Source: Cognatiyoonia sp965661665 (lineage in GTDB: Bacteria; Pseudomonadota; Alphaproteobacteria; Rhodobacterales; Rhodobacteraceae). From it: a stretch of 64,000 nucleotides of DNA. The position numbers were made by a program, and so were the translations under genes. The DNA lies in contig NZ_CBFIEO010000013.1 in NCBI RefSeq assembly GCF_965661665.1, positions 1 through 64,000 on the forward strand, in the 5' to 3' direction. Below the pieces are notes generated by a model. The model saw only the letters and a program-made list of their open reading frames with translations. It searched no databases and was not told the origin of the DNA. How positions within the stretch are numbered: the stretch's first letter is position 1; each line of letters opens with the position of its first letter. Shown piece after piece: positions 16,677-25,275 of this stretch.

Positions 16677-18653
16677 ATGAGTCTGCCACCCGGATTTTTG
16701 GACGAATTGCGCACCCGACTGTCGATGGGACAGGTCGCGGGGCGGAAAGTGATGTGGGACAACCGCAAGTCCAACCCTGGAAAGGGGGATTTATGGGCGC
16801 CATGCCCGTTTCATCAGGAAAAGACCGCCAGTTTCCACGTGGATGACAAGAAGGGCTATTATTATTGCTTTGGCTGTCATGCGAAAGGGGATGCAATTTC
16901 TTTCGTGCGTGAAACGGAGAATGTCGGCTTCATGGAAGCGGTGAAGATCCTTGCGGATGAGGCTGGGATGCAGATGCCCGAGCGCGATCCGATGGCGCAG
17001 CAGAAAGCGGATGAGAGGACGGAATTGGCCGAAGTGATGGAACAGGCGGTCAAACATTTCCGCCTGAACCTGCAAACTGGTGCGGCAGGGGCTGCGCGGG
17101 GTTATCTGGAACGGCGCGGTCTGGATGCGGAGGCACAGGCGCGCTGGAACATCGGGTTTGCGCCGGACAATGGCGGGGTGCTGGCGCATCTGACGGGCAA
17201 GGGCGTGGAACAGAAGAAGGTTCTGGATGCTGGCCTTGCGGCTGAAAGTGATCGGGGTGGCTCGCCTTATGATCGGTTCCGCGGCCGGATCATCTTTCCA
17301 ATTCGCGATGCGCGCGGGCGGGCGATTGCGCTGGGCGGGCGTGCGATGGATCCAAATGCGCGTGCCAAGTATCTGAATTCGCCGGAGACTTTGCTGTTTG
17401 ATAAGTCTCGAACCCTCTACAACCACGGCCCTGCGCGGGAGGCGGCGGGCAAAGGCAATCCGCTGATCGTGGCTGAGGGGTATATGGACGTGATCGCGCT
17501 GTCGGAGGCGGGCTTTCCCGCCACGGTCGCAGCTCTGGGCACGGCGATTACGGAGCATCATTTGCGGATGCTCTGGCGGATCGCGCCGGAGCCGATCCTT
17601 GCCTTGGACGGGGACACGGCGGGTCTGAGGGCGGCGATGCGGGTGATCGACATCGCGTTGCCGTTGTTGGAAGCGGGGCAATCCTTGCGCTTTGCTATCA
17701 TGCCTGAAGGGTTGGATCCCGACGACCTGCTGAAACAGCAGGGCAAAGGCGCGATGCAAAAATTGCTCGACGATGCGATCCCAATGGTTCAACTGCTTTG
17801 GCGGCGGGAGACGGATGGCAAGACATTTGACAGCCCCGAACGGAAAGCTGCGCTTGATAAGGCGTTGAGGGATAAAATCAAATTGATCGCGGACCCATCG
17901 ATCCGGAGCCATTATGGGCAGGCGATCAAAGACCTGCGTTGGCGGCTTTTCTCTGCCCGTCCGAAGGCTGCGGGGGCCGGTCCAAAGGCGAGACCGCGCG
18001 CGGGGTACGGACGCTATCAAGCGGATTGGCAGCGCAATGTCGCGCCGATTGCGAGCAGCAAAACTTCTGCATTGGCGTTAGGGGTCAGCAGTGAGGAATA
18101 TCTTCGAGAGGCTGTCATCCTTGCCACTTTGGTCTCGACCCCTGCGATCTTGGTGGAGTTTGAGAGCGACATCGAAATGATGGAGTTTCGTGACACTTAT
18201 CACGGACGTTTGCGTGATGTAATCTTGCGGCATGCCGAAAAAGATGACCTGCGCGGCGCAATTGATGCAGAGATTGGCACCAGCGCCCTTGAAAAGCTGT
18301 TCGGTCAAAACCATGTCGCCATCACACCAGCAGTGCGACGGGCAGGTGATCTGGAAACGGCCCGTCTGTGTCTGTCTGGCGAGTTTGGGAAAATGCGGGC
18401 GCGCGCGGGTCATCCGGCGGAACTTGCCGATGCAATGCAAGAAATCGAAGGCGTAACCGATGAAGGGCTGACATGGCGGTTGGCTCGGGCGGCGGAAGCG
18501 CTGGATCAAACCGCGAAGATCGCCGGCGGTGACGACACAGACTACGAAGAAGCCGAAAACGGCGCGAAATTAAACAAAGATGAACTTGGATCGCTTAACG
18601 ATCTTCTGAATCAGATAGACTTTACTAAGGGTGGGTCACGGTCTAGGTCGTGA
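16677..18653 (+). CDS. dnaG: DNA primase
   Basis: The 658-aa protein synthesises RNA primers for replication. It has an N-terminal CHC2 zinc finger with Cys43, His46, Cys64 and Cys67. A TOPRIM catalytic core includes VAEGYMDVIAL and LALDGDTAG, with Glu and Asp metal ligands. The C-terminal helicase-interaction region shows lower conservation. It precedes rpoD by 143 bp, the usual dnaG-rpoD (macromolecular synthesis operon) order without rpsU. Confidence 0.97.
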   Translation: MSLPPGFLDELRTRLSMGQVAGRKVMWDNRKSNPGKGDLWAPCPFHQEKTASFHVDDKKGYYYCFGCHAKGDAISFVRETENVGFMEAVKILADEAGMQMPERDPMAQQKADERTELAEVMEQAVKHFRLNLQTGAAGAARGYLERRGLDAEAQARWNIGFAPDNGGVLAHLTGKGVEQKKVLDAGLAAESDRGGSPYDRFRGRIIFPIRDARGRAIALGGRAMDPNARAKYLNSPETLLFDKSRTLYNHGPAREAAGKGNPLIVAEGYMDVIALSEAGFPATVAALGTAITEHHLRMLWRIAPEPILALDGDTAGLRAAMRVIDIALPLLEAGQSLRFAIMPEGLDPDDLLKQQGKGAMQKLLDDAIPMVQLLWRRETDGKTFDSPERKAALDKALRDKIKLIADPSIRSHYGQAIKDLRWRLFSARPKAAGAGPKARPRAGYGRYQADWQRNVAPIASSKTSALALGVSSEEYLREAVILATLVSTPAILVEFESDIEMMEFRDTYHGRLRDVILRHAEKDDLRGAIDAEIGTSALEKLFGQNHVAITPAVRRAGDLETARLCLSGEFGKMRARAGHPAELADAMQEIEGVTDEGLTWRLARAAEALDQTAKIAGGDDTDYEEAENGAKLNKDELGSLNDLLNQIDFTKGGSRSRS

Positions 18654-18796
18654 ATCGCCAAAGGGAACAAGAGCAACAGAGCCAAAAAATAAGCATCTGA
18701 TGCTTGCGAATCAGTCGTTCAAGGGATTGGTTCGGTTTAATGCGAATCACCCGAATCACTCCGGGTATATGTGACGTATGATGCAAGGGAGCCACC

Positions 18797-20779
18797 ATGG
18801 CCGCCAAGGACACGGACGACCGTAAGCCCACCGATCAGGATGACGTATCGCTCGACATGAGCCAAGCCGCTGTCAAAAAGATGATCGCTGATGCGCGAGA
18901 GCGCGGATATATCACCTACGATCAGCTGAACGCGGTATTGCCGCCAGATCAGGTGTCCTCCGACCAGATCGAAGACGTGATGTCGATGCTGTCCGAAATG
19001 GGCATTCAGGTCACCGAGGAAGAAGAATCCGAAGAGGCAGAGGAGAACCAAGGCTCCACCGAGGTCGCGACCGTCAAAGGTCCAGGCGAAGTTGCGATCT
19101 CCACTGGTGAGACGGAGAAGCTCGACCGCACGGATGATCCTGTTCGGATGTATCTGCGGGAAATGGGCTCCGTCGAGCTGTTGTCCCGCGAAGGTGAGAT
19201 TGCAATTGCGAAACGGATCGAGGCCGGCCGCAATACGATGATCCTCGGGCTGTGTGAAAGCCCGCTCACGTTCCAAGCGATCACCATCTGGCGCGACGAA
19301 TTGCTCAATGAGGACATCCTGTTGCGCGACGTTATTGATCTGGAAACCACCTTTGGAAACCAGATGGGTGAGGATGATGAGGAAGAGGAAGTTGTCACGT
19401 CCTCTGCCACTGCCGCGCCTGCTGAAAAGAAAGAAGAAGCGCAAGAATTGGATGCCGATGGCAACCCGATTGCAAAAGATGATGACGACGATGATGATGA
19501 CGTTGCAAGCATGTCTTTGGCGGCGATGGAAGCCTCGCTCAAGCCGCGTGTGCTTGAGACGCTGGACTTGATCGCGCGCGACTTTGCCAAGTTGAGCGAC
19601 ATGCAAGACGCGCGGATGTCCGCAACGTTAAACGAGGACAGCAGCTTTTCTGATAAAGAAGAGAAGAAATACCAAAAGCTCCGTCAGGAGATTGTGGACT
19701 ACGTGAACTCGCTTCACCTCCACAACAACCGGATCGAAGCGCTGATCGACCAGCTTTACGGTATTAACCGTAGAATCATGTCGATCGACAGCGCCATGGT
19801 CAAACTGGCCGACCAAGCCCGCATCAACCGTCGTGAATTCATCGACGCTTATCGTGGGCGGGAACTTGACCCGAACTGGCTTGCCGAGATGGGCGAAAAG
19901 ACTGGTCGCGGCTGGCAGATGTTGATGGAACGCTCCACCGACAAAATTGAAGAGCTGCGCGGGGATATGGCGCAAGTTGGTCAATACGTTGGTGTTGATA
20001 TCACCGAATTCCGCCGCATCGTGCAGCAGGTTCAAAAGGGTGAGAAAGAAGCCCGTCAGGCGAAGAAAGAGATGGTCGAAGCCAACCTGCGTCTCGTGAT
20101 CTCTATCGCCAAGAAATACACGAACCGTGGCCTGCAATTTCTTGATCTTATTCAGGAAGGTAACATCGGCCTTATGAAAGCGGTCGATAAGTTTGAGTAT
20201 CGCCGCGGCTACAAATTCTCCACCTACGCGACATGGTGGATCCGTCAGGCGATCACTCGCTCGATCGCAGACCAAGCCCGCACAATCCGTATTCCGGTGC
20301 ACATGATCGAAACGATCAACAAGCTTGTGCGGACCGGTCGGCAGATGCTGCATGAGATTGGCCGTGAGCCAACGCCAGAGGAATTGGCAGAAAAGCTGCA
20401 AATGCCTTTGGAAAAGGTCCGCAAAGTCATGAAGATCGCGAAAGAGCCGATCTCCCTAGAAACGCCGATTGGCGACGAGGAAGACAGCCAGCTTGGCGAT
20501 TTCATCGAGGACAAGAACGCAATCTTGCCTTTGGACAGCGCGATTCAGGAGAACCTGAAAGAGACGACGACACGTGTTCTGTCCTCCCTAACGCCGCGTG
20601 AGGAGCGGGTTCTGCGGATGCGCTTTGGCATCGGCATGAACACTGACCACACGCTTGAAGAGGTCGGCCAGCAGTTCAGCGTGACCCGCGAACGGATCCG
20701 TCAGATCGAAGCGAAGGCTCTCCGTAAGCTCAAGCACCCAAGCCGGAGCCGCAAACTGCGGAGCTTCTTGGATCAGTAA
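18797..20779 (+). CDS. rpoD: RNA polymerase sigma factor RpoD (sigma-70)
   Basis: The 660-aa housekeeping sigma factor has region 1.1 at the N-terminus, region 1.2 (DPVRMYLREMGSVELL), region 2 with NLRLVISIAKKYTNRGLQFL and YATWWIRQAITR, region 3, and region 4 ending in the helix-turn-helix around FSVTRERIRQIEAKALRKL. The non-conserved insertion between 1.2 and 2 is very acidic and contains eight consecutive Asp residues at 228-235. The start fits a GGGAG sequence just upstream. Confidence 0.98.
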   Translation: MAAKDTDDRKPTDQDDVSLDMSQAAVKKMIADARERGYITYDQLNAVLPPDQVSSDQIEDVMSMLSEMGIQVTEEEESEEAEENQGSTEVATVKGPGEVAISTGETEKLDRTDDPVRMYLREMGSVELLSREGEIAIAKRIEAGRNTMILGLCESPLTFQAITIWRDELLNEDILLRDVIDLETTFGNQMGEDDEEEEVVTSSATAAPAEKKEEAQELDADGNPIAKDDDDDDDDVASMSLAAMEASLKPRVLETLDLIARDFAKLSDMQDARMSATLNEDSSFSDKEEKKYQKLRQEIVDYVNSLHLHNNRIEALIDQLYGINRRIMSIDSAMVKLADQARINRREFIDAYRGRELDPNWLAEMGEKTGRGWQMLMERSTDKIEELRGDMAQVGQYVGVDITEFRRIVQQVQKGEKEARQAKKEMVEANLRLVISIAKKYTNRGLQFLDLIQEGNIGLMKAVDKFEYRRGYKFSTYATWWIRQAITRSIADQARTIRIPVHMIETINKLVRTGRQMLHEIGREPTPEELAEKLQMPLEKVRKVMKIAKEPISLETPIGDEEDSQLGDFIEDKNAILPLDSAIQENLKETTTRVLSSLTPREERVLRMRFGIGMNTDHTLEEVGQQFSVTRERIRQIEAKALRKLKHPSRSRKLRSFLDQ

Positions 20780-20793
20780 GCCTTGGCAAGTTC

Positions 20794-20810
20794 GCTGACC
20801 AAAGGTCAGC
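20794..20810 (+). other. hairpin after rpoD
   Basis: GCTGACC and GGTCAGC form a perfect 7-bp stem with an AAA loop, 14 bp after the rpoD stop. No T-run follows, so it may be a transcript-end stabiliser rather than an intrinsic terminator. Confidence 0.4.
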
Positions 20811-21072
20811 ACAATTGGGCTACGTTTATTGCATTCGCGGCCACTGTTAGTCCCACGGTCCTTGTCCCGCTCTGGTCGCTGTTTTTTGTGAAGCGGGCAA
20901 CGTTCAGCTAGGCCTTCAACCAATGTCATGTTGGCCCGATTGGGATTGGTTGGGTGATCTGTCGAATTATATTCGAGTAAGATCGCTTCTGCTTTTTCTT
21001 CTGGCCGGACTTCCGCTAGTTTTATACGTCGGTTTGGTCGTCGTTTTGTTCATCTACGTTAGGAGATTTATG

Positions 21073-21336
21073 ATGTGGTTATTTGGGCAAAAATCGAAGC
21101 TCGCTGAAGCCCCAAAAGCTGAAGAGTATAATGGGTACCGCATTTTTGCGGAGCCTATCAAAGAAGGCTCGACCTATCGCCTTGCGGCGCGGATTGAAAA
21201 GGACGCACCGGATGGGGTGAAGACCCATCAGGTGGTCCGCGCGGATACGTTCGGGGATTTGGATGAGGCGACGGAGATTTCAGCCGCCAAAGCGCGGCAG
21301 GTGATCGACCAGATGGGCGACGCGATCTTCGACTAG
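21073..21336 (+). CDS. HlyU family protein
   Basis: The 87-aa protein contains YNGYRIFAEPIKEGSTYRLA and, near the end, ARQVIDQMGDAIFD, both typical of the HlyU family (PF10115), named after a Vibrio haemolysin regulator. I chose the start at 21073 because AGGAG lies 7 bp before it and family members begin just there. The same frame is open back to 20923 and would add about 50 residues including a hydrophobic segment; I consider that extension less likely. It converges with the nitroreductase gene and overlaps it by 4 bp. Confidence 0.75.
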   Translation: MWLFGQKSKLAEAPKAEEYNGYRIFAEPIKEGSTYRLAARIEKDAPDGVKTHQVVRADTFGDLDEATEISAAKARQVIDQMGDAIFD

Positions 21337-22022
21337 AAGAACTCCGATATCTGATCCAACGGCTTCTTGTACTTGGCCACCTCTGGAACAGTCGCATCCT
21401 CGGCCGCGTGGCCGACGGTGATGATCATTGTTGGTTTTTCGGACGCGGGGCGGTTTAGGGCGCCATTGAGGAATTTCATCGGGTTCGGTGTATGGGTCAG
21501 TGTGCTAAGACCCGCGTTGTGGAGCGCGGCGAGCAAGAACCCCGTGGCGATGCCCACGCTTTCCGGCACGTAGTAGTTTTTGTAACGGGTGCCGTCCTCA
21601 AATTCCCCCCACCGCTGCGCGAAGACGACGATCAACCACGGCGCGGTAGTGAGGTGCGGTTTGTTGGCGTCGGTGCCGATGGGTTCGAGCGCTTTGATCC
21701 ATTCATCCTCAATCCCGCGTTCGTAGAATTTCTGTTCTTCAATCTCGGCCTCTTCGCGGATTCGGGCTTTCATCGCAGGGTCAGAAATGGCGGCGAAGAA
21801 CCACGGCTGGTGATTAGCGCCGGAGGGGGCTGAGCCCGCCGTCATTAGGCAATGTTCGATCACTTCGCGCGGGACAGGTTTGTCGCTGAATTCACGGATG
21901 GAGTGTCGCTTACTCATGTAGTCGCGAAACGCCTCTGCATGGTGGAGCGCGTCCGCGACCGAGCGGGAGACGTGGTGCGGCAGGGGCAGCGCCCTATAAG
22001 ACATGTTGCGTTTGTCGAGCAT
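21333..22022 (-). CDS. nitroreductase family protein
   Basis: The 229-aa flavoprotein has RHSIREFSDKPVPREVIEHC and PSGANHQPWFFAAI, the two FMN-contacting motifs near the N-terminus, and a C-terminal Gly-His-Ala region. The order and the long insertion (EEQKFYERGIEDEW) resemble iodotyrosine-deiodinase/BluB-like members more than classic NfsB. Substrate unknown. The N-terminal Met could be at codon 1 or 7. Confidence 0.85.
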   Translation of the reverse strand: MLDKRNMSYRALPLPHHVSRSVADALHHAEAFRDYMSKRHSIREFSDKPVPREVIEHCLMTAGSAPSGANHQPWFFAAISDPAMKARIREEAEIEEQKFYERGIEDEWIKALEPIGTDANKPHLTTAPWLIVVFAQRWGEFEDGTRYKNYYVPESVGIATGFLLAALHNAGLSTLTHTPNPMKFLNGALNRPASEKPTMIITVGHAAEDATVPEVAKYKKPLDQISEFF

Positions 22023-22085
22023 GGGTTTCCTCTCTGATCTTGCGGTACCATACGCGCTGCGTCAGGGTCAGGGAAAGGAGTGGGC

Positions 22086-22501
22086 ATGAAGATTTTTGAG
22101 ATCGAGACGCGTGGGCAAGGACTTTATGAGTTCACCGGCGATGTGGCGCGGTGGGTGCAGGCGTCGGATGTCGGTGAGGGGCTGCTCACGCTATTTGTGC
22201 AGCACACCTCTTGTTCGCCGCTCATTCTGGAGAATGCGGATCCAGAGGTGCAGGTGGATTTGCCAAACTATTTCGCCCGCTTGGTGCCGCCGACGACGGA
22301 CCCGTCGATGTCCTATCTGCCCCATACACACGAAGGGTCGGATGATAGGCCTGCGTATATCAAGGCGGCGATGATGCCAGTAAGCTTGTCTATTTATGTC
22401 ATGTCAGGGCGTTTGGCGCTTAGAACATGGCAGGAAATTTACTTTTCGAACGTCAGGACTGTCCGCACAGCAGCCGTGTGGTGGCGCATCTGTCAGCATA
22501 G
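22086..22501 (+). pseudogene. YjbQ (UPF0047) family gene, frameshifted
   Basis: After an AAAGGAG sequence the frame encodes MKIFEIETRGQGLYEFTGDV and a normal YjbQ domain to about residue 120. There EIYFSN replaces the usual Gly-Ile-Tyr-Leu-Phe-Glu. One missing base near 22443 then shifts the frame. In the next frame the correct ending RQDCPHSSRVVAHLSA and a TAG at 22499 are still readable. Conserved positions are also changed: Ala-His-Ile-Lys is Ala-Tyr-Ile-Lys and Gly-Thr-Trp-Gln-Gly is Arg-Thr-Trp-Gln-Glu. These features point to a decaying gene. YjbQ proteins have weak thiamine-phosphate synthase activity. Confidence 0.82.
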
Positions 22502-22628
22502 GTCGGTGCCAAACCGACACATCATTTGGTGGTTGTGTTTTGGGCCTACCCAAACTCTGGCAAGGTGCCTATAGTATCTGTGGATAACTTGGGAAGATAC
22601 CCAAGACGAAAGAGATGAGGACAGGCCC

Positions 22629-23096
22629 ATGCGTTGCCCCTTTTGCGGAAACGTTGACACACAAGTGAAGGATTCCCGCCCTGCGGAGGATCACGCAGCC
22701 ATCCGGCGGCGCCGGTTTTGTCCGGCCTGTGGCGGACGATTCACGACCTATGAGCGCGTACAGCTGCGCGATCTGGTAGTGATCAAGTCCAACGGTCGGC
22801 GCGAAGATTTTGACCGCGATAAGCTGGAACGCTCGATCCGGATCAGTCTTCAGAAACGCCCGATTGATCCAGACCGAATCGACCAGATGATTTCCGGCAT
22901 CGTTCGGCGGTTGGAGAGTATGGGCGAGACCGACATTCCATCGACCACCATTGGTGGGATCGTGATGGAAAGCCTCGCGCGGATCGACACGGTGGCCTAT
23001 GTGCGCTTCGCCAGTGTTTACAAGAACTTCCAAGCGGCGGACGACTTCGACAAATTCGTCAGTGAGTTGCGGCCTGACGACTCCCCAGCCTCGTGA
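22629..23096 (+). CDS. nrdR: transcriptional repressor NrdR
   Basis: The 155-aa protein has a zinc ribbon with Cys3, Cys6, Cys31 and Cys34 (CPFCG and CPACG) and an ATP-cone domain including VIKSNGRREDFDRDKL. NrdR binds NrdR boxes upstream of ribonucleotide reductase genes and represses them according to ATP/dATP levels. It is the first gene of the riboflavin/nusB run; its stop overlaps the ribD start by 4 bp. Confidence 0.96.
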   Translation: MRCPFCGNVDTQVKDSRPAEDHAAIRRRRFCPACGGRFTTYERVQLRDLVVIKSNGRREDFDRDKLERSIRISLQKRPIDPDRIDQMISGIVRRLESMGETDIPSTTIGGIVMESLARIDTVAYVRFASVYKNFQAADDFDKFVSELRPDDSPAS

Positions 23097-24169
23097 CGAC
23101 CCACACAGATGTAGATTTCATGCGCACCGCGCTGTCCCTTGGGCAGCGCGGTTTGGGTCGAGTTTGGCCCAATCCGGCGGTGGGCTGCATTCTGGTGAAG
23201 GCAGGGCAGGTCGTGGGGCGTGGCTGGACCGCGGATGGTGGACGTCCCCATGCAGAGGTTGTGGCGCTGGCCGAAGCTGGAGCTTTGGCGAAAGGCGCCA
23301 CGGCTTATGTGACCTTGGAGCCTTGTGCCCATATCGGCGAGACCGGTCCTTGTTCGGAGGCACTGATCGCCGCCGGTGTCGCGCGGGTTGTTGTGGCGAC
23401 GACAGACCCTGATCCACGGGTGAGTGGCAAGGGGATTGAAATGCTGCGCACCGCGGGCGTCGACGTTGCGGTTGGTGTTTGTAAGGGCGCCGCCAATCGT
23501 GACCATGCTGGCTTTTTTGCGCGGGTGTCAATTGGTCGGCCATTTGTCACGTTGAAGTTGGCAGGGTCCGTGGACGGGCGGATCACGACCCGCACGGGCG
23601 AAAGCCAGTGGATCACGGGGCCGGAGGCGCGGCATGTAGTGCATGCCATGCGAGCTCGGCATGACGCCGTGATGGTTGGGGCCGGCACGGCGCGGGCCGA
23701 TGACCCATCATTGAACGTGCGGGGCATGGCTGATGTGCCTCAGCCGGTGCGGGTGGTTGTCAGTCAGAACTTGAACATTCCGACGGATGGTACGATTGCG
23801 CGAACGGCAAATGAGCAGCCGGTGTGGGTTCTGCATCAGTCTGGTGCGGCGACCTCGGTTTGGGAAGGGCTGGGTGCGCGGTGCTTTGACTGTGATGCGC
23901 CGATGGATTTGGCCAAGGGGCTCGAAGCCTTGGCCGAAGCCGGGTTGACCCGCGTGTTCTGCGAAGGTGGCGGTGGGTTGGCCGCGTCGCTTTTGCGAGC
24001 GGGTCTTGTCGACGAACTTGTTGTCTTCACCGCAGGCGTTGGCATCGGCGCGGATGGGATGTCGAGCTTGGCGTCGCTGGGGGTAGAGGCCCTTTCAGAC
24101 GCACCGCGCTTTGCGCTAGAGGATGTGCGGTCCGTGGGGCCTGATACGATGACTGTCTGGCGTCGCTAG
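23093..24169 (+). CDS. ribD: bifunctional riboflavin deaminase/reductase RibD
   Basis: The 358-aa protein has an N-terminal deaminase with HAEVVAL (His53, Glu55) and the zinc cysteines Cys78 and Cys87 in PCAHIGETGPC. The C-terminal reductase has KLAGSVDGRITTRTGESQWI and a FCEGGGGLAASLL nucleotide-binding region. It converts the first committed pyrimidine intermediate by deamination and side-chain reduction. It starts with GTG overlapping the nrdR stop. Confidence 0.95.
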   Translation: MTTHTDVDFMRTALSLGQRGLGRVWPNPAVGCILVKAGQVVGRGWTADGGRPHAEVVALAEAGALAKGATAYVTLEPCAHIGETGPCSEALIAAGVARVVVATTDPDPRVSGKGIEMLRTAGVDVAVGVCKGAANRDHAGFFARVSIGRPFVTLKLAGSVDGRITTRTGESQWITGPEARHVVHAMRARHDAVMVGAGTARADDPSLNVRGMADVPQPVRVVVSQNLNIPTDGTIARTANEQPVWVLHQSGAATSVWEGLGARCFDCDAPMDLAKGLEALAEAGLTRVFCEGGGGLAASLLRAGLVDELVVFTAGVGIGADGMSSLASLGVEALSDAPRFALEDVRSVGPDTMTVWRR

Positions 24170-24457
24170 CGCCAAAGGTGGGCGTAGCTCGCAAACAGCC
24201 CTTGGAGTTTTGAGAGGCTGCGATTGAAACGCCCGGGCGCGGGTATTTCGCCTTTGTCAAGCCGGTCGACGATCACTTCCACAGGGCAGGGACGACCCGT
24301 GACGGGATCGCGGTAGCGCGGATAGTCAATGAGCATAGCGTGGACCAACGCGCGACACGTCGGCGCCAGCTTTGCGCAGCATAGTCGCCAATTTGTGGAA
24401 GAACGGGCCGTGCGGGCCCTGCAAGAACAAGAAATTGCGAACAGATGACATGATCAT
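24166..24457 (-). pseudogene. KpsS/KpsC-like capsular polysaccharide export gene, internally deleted
   Basis: Reading leftwards from an ATG at 24457, the first ~30 codons contain FLFLQGPHGPFF and MLRKAGADVSRVG, the standard beginning of KpsS-type capsule proteins. The sequence then jumps, in a different frame, to LIDYPRYRDPVTGRPCPVEV and ends FASYAHLWR, the standard C-terminus of that family. The ~300 residues between are missing, with the junction near 24350. The remnant lies between ribD and ribE on the opposite strand and overlaps the ribD stop by 4 bp. Confidence 0.72.
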
Positions 24458-24591
24458 ACCGACAACATCCGCATTAATACTTGTTCCTATACCCTGATGA
24501 TTTGCCAAAAATATGGCAGAGATCTTGGCCTGAAAACTTGTCTGTCGACAGCTTGACCGCTAGGTCAGGGGAAACAGCAAGGAATACCATC

Positions 24592-25188
24592 ATGTTCACT
24601 GGGATCATCACCGATATCGGGACCGTGCTTGAGTTAGAGCAGCGCGGCGATCTGCGGGCACGGATCGGCACGGTTTATGATGTGGATAGCATTGATTTGG
24701 GCGCGTCGATTGCCTGCAACGGCGTGTGCCTGACGGTGATCGCTTTGGGACGGGAGCCGCAGAACTGGTTTGATGTAGAGATCTCTGCCGAAACTGTTGG
24801 TGCGACAAATGTGGGATCATGGCGCGAAGGGGCGCGGGTCAACCTTGAGCGGGCGTTGAAGGTTGGGGATGAGCTTGGTGGCCACATCGTTTCCGGTCAT
24901 GTAGATGGCGTGGCTGAGGTGGTGGATGTTCGGGATGAGGGCGACAGCACCCGTGTGACGTTCCGCGCGCCAGAGGCATTGGCAAAGTTTATTGCGCCGA
25001 AGGGGTCGGTTGCACTCAATGGCACTTCGCTGACGGTGAATGAGGTCGCGGGCGCGGATTTCGGCATCAACTTTATCCCACACACAAAGTCCGAGACAAC
25101 TTGGGGCGATGTCGCCGTGGGTGACAAAATCAACATCGAAATTGATACGATGGCGCGCTATGTCGCGCGGTTGCGCGAATACGGGTGA
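24592..25188 (+). CDS. ribE: riboflavin synthase alpha chain
   Basis: The 198-aa protein has two tandem lumazine-binding domains. The first begins MFTGIITDIGTV and contains SIACNGVCLTV; the second contains GHIVSGHVDGV and SLTVNEV. It dismutates two 6,7-dimethyl-8-ribityllumazine molecules to riboflavin. I chose the ATG at 24592, which gives the invariant N-terminus and follows an AAGGA sequence; the frame is open further upstream but that part is unlike the family. The kpsS remnant separates it from ribD. Confidence 0.95.
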   Translation: MFTGIITDIGTVLELEQRGDLRARIGTVYDVDSIDLGASIACNGVCLTVIALGREPQNWFDVEISAETVGATNVGSWREGARVNLERALKVGDELGGHIVSGHVDGVAEVVDVRDEGDSTRVTFRAPEALAKFIAPKGSVALNGTSLTVNEVAGADFGINFIPHTKSETTWGDVAVGDKINIEIDTMARYVARLREYG

Positions 25189-25275
25189 CCATGTCAAGTC
25201 GCGTTTGCGATCAACGTGGCGTCCTGGCCCCTTTCAAACAATTGGCGGGTCGGTTATGCGCTGTGAAACCACTGC

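Noticed and set aside
20923..21072. 50-codon upstream extension of the HlyU-family frame with a hydrophobic helix
   Set aside because: AGGAG is placed for the start at 21073 and family members begin there. The extension lacks a ribosome-binding sequence, though it cannot be fully excluded.
24349..24591. Possible FMN riboswitch ahead of ribE
   Set aside because: The conserved FMN-aptamer blocks are absent; the space is explained by the kpsS remnant.
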